NCBI GenBank assembly: GCA_027886185.1
Contig: WOAB01000568.1
Span: 9,122,501-9,186,500 of the forward strand
Length of the DNA: 64,000 nucleotides
Source: Rheum nobile
Taxonomy: Eukaryota; Streptophyta; Magnoliopsida; Caryophyllales; Polygonaceae
Direction of reading: 5' to 3'
Shown: positions 56,106 to 64,000 of the stretch, piece by piece
How the letters are laid out: every line of letters starts with the position of its first letter
How positions within the stretch are numbered: the first letter of the stretch is position 1
Position numbers and translations under genes: made by a program
Notes under the pieces: model-generated
Seen by the model: the letters and a program-made list of their open reading frames with translations, nothing else
Told to the model about the DNA's origin: nothing
Databases searched by the model: none

Positions 56106-57756
56106 CCTGATCCTAGAGCTGGACACAGTTTATGAATCACCGGTTCAGGTTCATGAACCGCCGGTTCAAAGTTCAAGAGAACCTTGAACCGGAACGTCGG
56201 TCCGGTTCAGGTTCGGGCGGTTTTCTGCTGGTTCGAAACCCGTTTCAGGGTCCGGTTCGGAATCCGGTTCAAAAAAAATAAAAATAAAATAAAAGGGTTT
56301 TTAGGGTTCACTCGATTAACAACAGCTAGTTTTTTTTTCTTTTTTTAAAGAGATTTAGCGTTTTATTTTAAGGTTTAATTAGGGGTTTGATGAAAAAAGG
56401 TTTTTTAGGGTTAATGGTTTTTATTTTAACGTGTTTATGATAGGGGTTTAATGTGTTTATGATTTTTGTAGCTTTTTTTAAGATTTAAAGGGTATTGTAA
56501 GTTGTAACATTATATGATCTAGGTTAGGGTTTATAGTTTAGGGTTAAGGGTTTGTATTTTAAGGTTTTGTATAGTTTATGGTTTATGGTTAGGTTCTTTT
56601 ATATTTAATTATTTTAACGTTTTTTAATGTGTTTATAATTTTTGTAACTTTTTTAAGATTTAAAGGGTATTGTAAGTTGTAACATTATATGATCTAGGTT
56701 AGGGTTTATAGTTTAGGGTTAAGGGTTTGTATTTTATGGTTTGGTTCTTATATATATAATTATTTTTAACGTTTTTTAATGTGTTTATATTTTTTGTAAC
56801 TTTTTTAAGATTTAAAGGGTATTGTAACTTGTAACATTATATGATCTAGGTTAGGGTTTATAGTTTAGGGTTAAGGGTTTGTATTTTAAGGTTTTGTGGA
56901 GTTTATGGTTTATGGTTAGGTTCTTTTATATTTAGTTATTTTAACGTTTTTTAATGTGTTTATGATTTTTGTAGTTTTTTTATGATATAAAGGGTATTGT
57001 AGGATTTAGGACTCTAGGTTAGGGTGTATAGTTTAGGGTTAAGGGTTTGTATTTTAAGATTTTGTAGAGTTTGTGGTTTATGGTAAGGTTTTTTTATATT
57101 TAATTATTTGAATGTTTTTTTAATGTGTTTATGGTTTTTGTAGCTTTTTTAAGATTTAAAGGGTAATGTAATATGATTTAGGTTAGAGTTTATGGTTTTA
57201 GGGTTAAGGGTTTGTATTTTAAGGTTATGTAGAGTTTATGGTTTATGGTTAAGTTCTTTTATATTTAAATATTTGAACGTTTTTTAATGTGTTTAAGATT
57301 TTTGTAGCTTTTTTAAGATTTAAAGGTTATTGTAAGTTGTAATACTATATGATCTAGGTTAGGGTTTAGGATTAAGGGTTTGTATTTTAATATTTTGTAG
57401 AGTTTATGGTTTATGGTAAGGTTTTTTATATTTATTTAACGTTTTTTAATGTGTTTATGATTTGTGTAACTCTTTTAAGATTTAAAGGGTAATATTATTA
57501 ATGTAGGATGTATTAGGACTTTAGGGATTATAGTTGTAGGGTTTATAGTTTTCGGAGGGTTTAGGGTTTTAATGGATTTTTCTTTTCTTTTTTAAGTTTT
57601 TTTTTTAATTGAACCGCCGTTTCATGAACCGGTTTACAAACCTGGTTCATGAACCTCCGGTTCAACCGCCAGTTGAACCTCTGGTTCATGAACCGGCGGT
57701 TGAACCTCGTCTGGTTCCCCGATTCGGGGTCGGTTTTGTCCAGCTCTATCTGATCC
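56106..57756. mobile_element. hAT-type nonautonomous element with telomere-like tandem array
   Basis: Termini are tagagctggaca (56114-56125) and its exact complement tgtccagctcta (57737-57748). The flanking 8-bp duplications cctgatcc (56106-56113) and tctgatcc (57749-57756) differ by one C/T. These are hAT hallmarks. Subterminal regions hold inverted motifs (gttcatgaaccgccggttca and relatives). The middle is a tandem array and no transposase frame is present. Size is 1635 bp. Confidence 0.88.
56400..57480. repeat. Tandem repeat of about 150-177 bp with telomere-like motifs
   Basis: Six diverged units are spaced by atgatctaggttagggttta (56514, 56689, 56841 and later variants near 57011, 57174 and 57349). 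Each contains ggttagggtttatagtttag and ttaagggtttg, which look like scattered plant telomere units (TTTAGGG) without forming a regular telomere array. It lies wholly within the hAT element. Confidence 0.75.
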
Positions 57757-58370
57757 TAGATTCATCTCCCTCCTTTCTTTCAGTATTCAGAATTGAAATT
57801 TGAAATTTTGACGCCTTGAACCCCACCCACATCATTCCATTACCTCTTTTCATCAGAGTTCAACAACAATTTTCCGAACATGTAACTTCATTCACAAGTC
57901 TTCGAAAGTAGTGCATACACAGAAAGCGGTTCAGATCCCATAGAGTTGAGTATCAACTTTATCTATAGAGTTGGGTAAATGGGTCCGAGTGTGTCCACCT
58001 TTTAAAAGCTTAAATCAATGGTCTCAACTACTCTACTCTATAGATTGGGTTTAGGGATGTTAGTTTCACCCAAATCCGATGGAAACTGAAAAAATCGACC
58101 CGAAAAAACAAACGAAAACGTGAAAAAATATGAATGAAAATCGGGTTTTGGATGATCGGGTGATGGATCGGGTCGGATTCGGGTGACTGCTTTCATCCAC
58201 CCGACCCGACCACCCAACCCGATCACCCATAATATATATTATATTTATATATTTTATTTTAAATCCAGTAAAGCCTAGTATAAAAGTAAACCCTAAGTGG
58301 CCCTCTCCCATTTCATTTTTACACCTCCATTCTCCACAAACCATAGCCGTTCTTCTCCAACTTCATCTTG
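57757..58370. other. Intergenic DNA with a (C)GGGT-rich inverted stretch
   Basis: No gene is supported. 58046-58230 contains tagggatgttagtttcaccc followed by repeated gatcgggt / acccgacc motifs. This resembles one end of another hAT-like MITE, but the opposite end was not found. Confidence 0.35.
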
Positions 58371-60045
58371 ATAGGACCAAAACCTACCCACAAGCGTATG
58401 TGATCAATTGTAGTTTTTTCAAGTATCGTTCTCATGAGGACTATGTAGTGTCAATTGTAACTAGAGCCGGTAAGCTAAGCCATAAAGAGTGAGTTTTGTT
58501 GAATTATGACTAAGAAGAACTAAACAAAATAGGCAAAATATGGTTATATACCAATGGAAGAGGAATTCTAGGACCATGGATCTCCACAACAATGTCTTGG
58601 TAAACATTCTAGATATCTGTCTGAAATTTTCCTGAACTTGTCTGAAGGCAAACTAACTAAAGTATCTACTAACTTCTGTCAGATGATAATAGACGTGCCT
58701 AAATTTTAACTAACAACTGTTGTCGCGTAGATATGATCAAATCTAGACCCTTTGGGCCCTTAGAATCTAGGGATAAACGGAATCAACATTCGATGTCGCA
58801 TTCCGCTAAGTCTAGATAAAGCAAGGGTTTCTATGATAGCTTCGTATTCCACAAGTGTAATTAAGTTTATATCGCATAAATAACCCAGGTTCAATTTCTA
58901 GTAGTCTATTAAGAATAATCTCATGCCGGTTTCATACCTTATCTGAGTTATCTATTAAGGTTATCTCATGTCGGTCTCAAACCTGATAGAAATCTAATCA
59001 ATTTTCATCAACTGCATTAAGAACTCTAGAATTGAATGAAACAAAGTTTCAGGGTTCAATCCAGGCAAATATCACATTCAAGTCTACCTACAAAATGTTG
59101 GGATCACCCCAACCCTATAAATTTGAAATTATCTAGACATGCTTGGAGAGACAATCAAAATTCAAAAACATCATAAGAACAAAGGAAATCATTCAACTAG
59201 ATTGGAAGAAGAAAATACTTGATCAGATCTAGGAAAACAATCTTCAATCTTGCATAAATCTTCAAAAGAAACTCCAAAACACCCTAGGGCTAGAACGGCG
59301 ATGTCAAAGATGGAAGAAGATGTCTGAAAAATTTCCTAGAATAGCATATAAAAATGTCTAAAATTAGCATTCAGCCGAAGCTTATCAAATCCGAGAAAAA
59401 TCATGCGCGCACGTACTGTCAACAGTCAAGTGCCTCAGTATACCGTGCAACTTAACTGGGAGGTGTGCACGGTCCGTGCACTCAAGTGCACAGACTGTTG
59501 ACTGGCCGTGCACCATTACTAGGGGTAGTGCCCGGACTACCTCTGGTCGTACATCCGACCGTGCATCTCAAAGATGTGTGATTTTGGCCTTCTTCGAGCG
59601 GGATTTTGGAATCGAAGTAAAAATACAAAGTGTAGCTCGTCAAATACGCTTTCCAACGCCACCTCAATGACCCCAATACAATAACCGTAGCTCCCGAAGA
59701 AAGCGTTGTAAGACAAAGACGTCAAAATGTCAGCTTTAGTGCGTAGCCCGGATTTTAGCGCTACTTTCCTATAACCTTTTGGGGGTCAATGCTCTTCAAA
59801 ACTACTTTGTACATACTCGGAGAGTACACCTTGACTCCTCAAATATTCAAAATTCATCTTCGAAGCTCGAAGGTTTTCCAGGGTGCTTGAAATCGTGAAA
59901 AACTTGGGTGTAGACATCTATAGTAGAATCTTAACAAATAATGCTAGAAGACACCTAGGAAGTGCATGAGAAGACCCAATACGTACAAAAAATGCATGAC
60001 CTAAACATGTATAAAATGGATGTTATCACATCTCCTCCATAGCTT
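58371..60045. repeat. Unclassified dispersed-repeat-like sequence
   Basis: The stretch starts near aaaacctacccacaagcgta and ends near aaatggatgttatcac. Its wording resembles a common noncoding plant repeat that I cannot classify. I see no terminal repeats, primer-binding site or coding frame. Confidence 0.25.
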
Positions 60046-60144
60046 CTTCATATTTCTCCATGGCTGCTCCCTAAGAGCCACCTGAGGGTCGTCGCCTCCC
60101 TTTGCGACACTAGCCACCTTCTTCTAAGGGCCGCCTACTCACGC

Positions 60145-60390
60145 ATGCCATCGTTCGCCGGATTGCCCTTATGTCCATCTCTAAGTCTCTGCGCAACCGT
60201 TCTGCTCTCCTCTCGCGCGTCGTCGTTCGCCGGATCGTCCCTCTGGCCCTCTTTGAGTCTCTGCGCAACTGTTCTACTCTCTGGTTCCTCCCCCTTGCCT
60301 CTGCATAGCGCTGTCAGTCTGCCACCTCCTCCCCTAAGCGGTAGTCAGAGAAAGCAAACTAAAAACAAATGGTTGAAACAAAGTATTTGA
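60145..60390 (+). repeat. 75-bp direct duplication within a short ORF
   Basis: Two copies of a roughly 75-bp unit (tcgttcgccgga near 60150 and 60225, ending agtctctgcgcaac) give a duplicated peptide SFAGxxLxPSLSLCATVLLS. The frame has no known domain and is probably noncoding. Confidence 0.45.
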
Positions 60391-60576
60391 GTAGTGAGTA
60401 GCTCTTTAGAGAAGTGCAACTTTGGTTCAGTGTTGTATATGTTTTTTTTGTCTTTAAGTGATTGCAAGTTTCATATCATGTATGAAACAAAGTGTTGAGC
60501 AACTCCTTAGATTTAGATGGTGTAAAACAAAATAGAAGATGTAATATAAAACATATGGCAAATGTGTACTAGCAAA

Positions 60577-62266
60577 TCATGTTTCATATCCTGTCATATA
60601 TGCATATTTATGCTGCCAGGGAATTTGTACTATGTAGGTTATATATAACAAACGTACCTTCCTCAGTTGGAGAAGCGCTCTTATCCATGCACCCAATGAC
60701 CAGAAGCAATACTTGAAACGATTGTTGGAGTCTATGGTAATAGTTGTGTGCGAGCCAGGGTTTAACTTTTCCAGCATGGAGAATTACGAGTGTAGTTGAC
60801 TGTAACTTTCCTTCGTAGTACCTCATATTATGTCTTCGGCTATCAAGCATGCTCGATTCGCCTTGTAATAACTGGTATCAATCTCATATCCTTCATGGCA
60901 GTTTGTATTTCTCTAGCCCTTAGGGCTTCCTTACAACCTCCAAACCTATCACACGATTAAACGCAGTCGTCATATGTCATAGTATATTACAATATGTCCT
61001 CAAGTGCCCTTAATAACTACATTCTTTACCTCAGAAGTATTTTTTCGGCAATAATGGATGAAGTGGCATGTCTGTTGTGGTCATGTTTGTATCGCAATCC
61101 GCCACTATAGGTCCCAACAAACTTCTAGACCGCAAACATATCCGTTTGACAATATGTTAAACCACGACAACCGAATGTGCTTGCCTTGTTGATGCACCTT
61201 ACTACATAAGTCTTTTTATCAGACTTTTTTCACATTCAGTTGGAAACAACCCTACAAACAATTACAGTCAGAGCATCCTTTAACTCCTTCTTGGTATCGA
61301 AAAAATCTCCAACCCTTTTTTTTCTAACCCTATCAGCTCCATGATCGACTTCTACATCCTGAAAATTAGCCCATTCACATTCTTCATCCACTAGTCGGTA
61401 ATACTTGTCTTTTGCCTTATCTACATAATTTAGAGATTCGAAATCCATACTTCCTCGAATCCATATCCACCTTCAAACTCCTCATCCTTGTGTGACCATC
61501 TCTAAGGTTTAAATCTTCACTGCCTACATTACTTGCGTCATCATCGTTAGCTAGTACAACTAGGTCGCGCCCCCTATGCTTTGTTGCAGACACAAGAACT
61601 TCTTCATCGTAGCTTCTTAGCGACACAACGGCTGATGGGGTTGAATTCAGGCAAAACCATTCTCTTACAGAATCTCTCTTCTTTTTTCGGTCACCCTTGT
61701 TAAATATTTTGTCACATGTGCAAGGTGTTCCCTTTTCATCTTGTACAACATCATCCTGCATTATACCATTCAGCATCCTATCACCATTCATTTCTTCACC
61801 TTCCATCCTGGAATTCTGGACCAAAGGTTGAGTTTATATAACCTCTGGTGCACTTAATGGTACTTCCATTTCATGAGCCTCATTCAAATATACATTCTCC
61901 ACACAAGGTTTCTTCTCCGCAGCAAAGTTCTTGTCCCCCTTCACTGTCAAGCATGCATACAGTTCTATTGGTCATACCCCCATCCGTGGAATATTCCAGG
62001 CTTAGAAACTTGTATGCATCAAGGTCATCATCGTCGGTAAGATCGAAAGGCGATAAACTGGGACTATGTGGTGAAGTGTACCTCAACTTAAGTTCGAACC
62101 TTTCACTATCAACCAACAACTTTTCAGATATTTTGTGTCTCAAATCTTCATACCCTGTTGTATCGGAAACCATAATTCCTTTTGCCCTTCTCAAGCCTTC
62201 ATATGCCCAAGTATCACCATAGATCCCCCAATCCCCGCCGCTAATCAACGTCATCATAAAGCTCAA
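60577..62266 (-). pseudogene. MuDR/MULE transposase (N-terminal half, decayed)
   Basis: 62266-61880 encodes the N-terminal region of MuDR-type transposases (GDWGIYGDTWAYEGLRRAKG, then SEKLLVDSERFELKLRYTS and an Asp-rich DLTDDDDLDAYKFL). 61824-61417 is a polar linker. 61448-61236 holds VGDFFDTKKELKDALTVIV, the start of the Mutator DNA-binding region. Minus frames from about 61240 to 61035 give KSDKKTYVVRCINKAS and HDHNRHATSSIIAEKIL. 60777-60577 gives NPGSHTTITIDSNNRFKYCF, then WSLGAWIRALL, just before the DDE catalytic core. Stops and frame changes are many, and the catalytic half is missing. No TIRs were found. Confidence 0.75.
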
Positions 62267-62519
62267 TCGACCTAAAGGAAAATAAAATGGTTACAATGTA
62301 AGGATAAATGAGAGATAATATCGTTACTTTATCGCAACACATGAAAAGTATAGAGAACTTCAACAGCTTACCCATGACTTCTATATATTCGAAGTGATTG
62401 TTCCGAACAAATAACTTCGAGTTTTTTTTGTTTTCAAATTCGTTCAAGCACGAAATGTGTGTGCTAGCATTGTTTTTTTGGTAAGCCACCAAATACGGAA
62501 GAAAGAACACGAATGAAGT

Positions 62520-63300
62520 CTAGCAGGAATATAAATCTTTTAGGATTAACATAGGAGATTACAAGTCCGGTAATCTGATAATGAGGGAAGTTTTATTAAT
62601 ATTTTTAGGGAAAGTCCAAAGGTCTATAGGATTACTTGGATGGAAAAAGAAAACAAGTACGATACACGAGATTTGGTAAAGGGGGTGTGATTTGGTATTT
62701 TTCGATTTTTTTTAGATTTGCTTTCTTTTCCTCCGTTTTTTTCCATATTTTCTTTTACCTTTTTTCGATAAATAAAACCCCTTTCACCTTTTTGGATTTA
62801 AAAGAAAAGTTAAAAACAAAAAATTAAATGCCTAATTTGACAAAAAATGAAATAAATTTGCTAATTTCACATATTTTGAGGTATCTATGCAAAAAGTCCA
62901 AAAAAATAAAATAAACTATTTATTAAATATCTAAAAACACAATTTTTAACCTAATGTGATTGCAAATAAGATCACAATTGTGATATAAATGTTATTTTCA
63001 TCAGAGTTGAAGTTCAAATGTAGCAGAAATTTAGATAAATTTTATGAGTATGACTTTCTCGCTACTTATGATATCAACCCAACACTGATCATGAATGTTA
63101 TTTGAAAAGCAAGACTAATAGCAGCTTTACTAACTGAGATTTTGACAATAGATATGAGTTTTTTTATAAAGTAGGAATATTTTTTGGTTTTTATTCAACT
63201 ATGAGATTATCTGTAAATAACTTGTCAAAATCATCTAATACGAATGATTTAGGCATGCTCTTTACCTAATGTTTTTCGTGTAATAAAAAAAACATAAAAT
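62520..63300. other. AT-rich intergenic DNA, nothing recognised
   Basis: Low-complexity AT-rich DNA with no supported gene or element end. Confidence 0.5.
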
Positions 63301-63305
63301 TATAA

Positions 63306-64000
63306 GGGTGCGATTCAGGTGCGAAAGGGTCTTATAATACAAAATAAGAATAGCTCTTAGCCGTTAGATCAGATTAAAAGCTAAAAAAAAGTACAACTCG
63401 GTGGCCCTTTTGTGCATGCCTTTGTTTTTTGAACATTACTGACAAAGTGCAAGCCGAAGGCCTAAAAGTGCAAGCTGATGACTTGAAAAGTGCAAGCGAA
63501 TGCAACACTTCTGTGCATGCAAATTCAACATTTTGTGCATGTATTTTTTTGGATTGGAGTGCAAGTTGTTGGCTTAAATGTGCATGCGAATTATTATGCA
63601 TATGAATTTAACGTTTTTGTGCATATATAATTCGCATGCACTCTCAGTTGAATTCACATGCACTTTCAGTTGAACTCGCATGCACTCACAACACATAAAG
63701 CATACACTTGATTTCACATGCACTCAAAAGCAAAAGACATATAAGTACACTCAAATGCATACACTTCAGTAGAATTCACATGCACTTCCGGTTGAATTCA
63801 CATACACACTCCTAGTAGAATTTACATACACCAATTTTCTAATTCGTATGCACTTTTCAGTTGCATTTCCATGCACTCTCAATTAAACTTACATACACTA
63901 ATAACACATAAAGCATGCACTAGATTTCACATACACTTGAAAGTTAAAAGGCATGCACACTCAAAGGCTTGCACTTCTAATAGAGTTCGCATACACCCAA
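63306..64000. mobile_element. Second MULE-like element with motif array (runs off right edge)
   Basis: The left end gggtgcgattcaggtgcgaa matches the terminus GGATGCAGTTCCGGTGAGAA of the element at 42913-44431. Further in are gaatagctcttag and ccgttagatcag, like the other copy's ctgttagatgga. From about 63400 the interior is a dense array of short motifs (gtgcaagc, gtgcatgc; then tcacatgcactcNcagttga at roughly 25-30 bp spacing) to the window end. No coding region. Confidence 0.5.

Noticed and set aside
56400..57480. True interstitial telomere array
   Set aside because: The TTTAGGG-like words are spaced irregularly within 150-177-bp units rather than in head-to-tail heptamers, and the array lies inside a hAT element.

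Overview
The window is nuclear DNA of a flowering plant, most likely a eudicot. The evidence is GT-AG introns, a calmodulin-binding transcription activator gene, and dense plant-type LTR retrotransposons primed on initiator-tRNA-Met-like sites. The species cannot be fixed from the sequence alone. Only two genes look intact: a CAMTA transcription factor (36679-42032, +) and a small two-exon gene for a predicted single-pass membrane protein (44911-45889, +). Nearly everything else is mobile DNA in various states of decay.

Layout. 1-31.7 kb is a retrotransposon cluster. A minus-strand Ty1/copia element (5' LTR 492-1421, gag running off the left edge) sits inside the integrase of a minus-strand Tekay/Del-like Ty3/gypsy element (1422-6915). 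A minus-strand Tat-lineage gypsy element follows (about 6920-16276) with gag-pro, pol, a 42-bp tandem array and an antisense multi-exon gene. Next come a plus-strand gag-protease-only gypsy remnant (16277 to about 18.8 kb) and a piece of Tekay-like LTR (about 19.07-19.66 kb). A complete but pol-less copia element with both LTRs and target-site duplications lies at 20615-23095. A second Tekay-like element, truncated inside gag, has a 2.2-kb LTR (about 25650-30418). A solo LTR of the same broad family lies at 31680-34526. The CAMTA gene and the small gene follow, separated by nested DNA transposons: a Tourist-like MITE and a MULE-like element carrying a 90-bp minisatellite. 46.7-52.8 kb is a decayed LINE abutting an arogenate dehydratase pseudogene, which is itself split by a solo LTR (53043-55532). 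The right part holds a hAT-type element with a telomere-like tandem array (56114-57748), a MuDR transposase pseudogene (about 60.56-62.27 kb) and the start of a second element of the MULE-like family (about 63306 to the window end).

Most unusual structure. At 4764-4931 there is a 168-bp perfect palindromic insertion. Both ends are the 3' (U5) terminus of the Tekay-like LTR, and it is flanked by an exact 5-bp target-site duplication. It looks like a minimal two-ended integrase substrate that was inserted as a unit. Other points of note are a UAG-CAA-CCA context at the Tat gag-pol boundary that fits the CAR-YYA readthrough consensus, an extra acidic ORF upstream of gag in both Tekay-like elements, and clusters of GC-rich near-palindromes on both sides of the TATA box in several LTRs.
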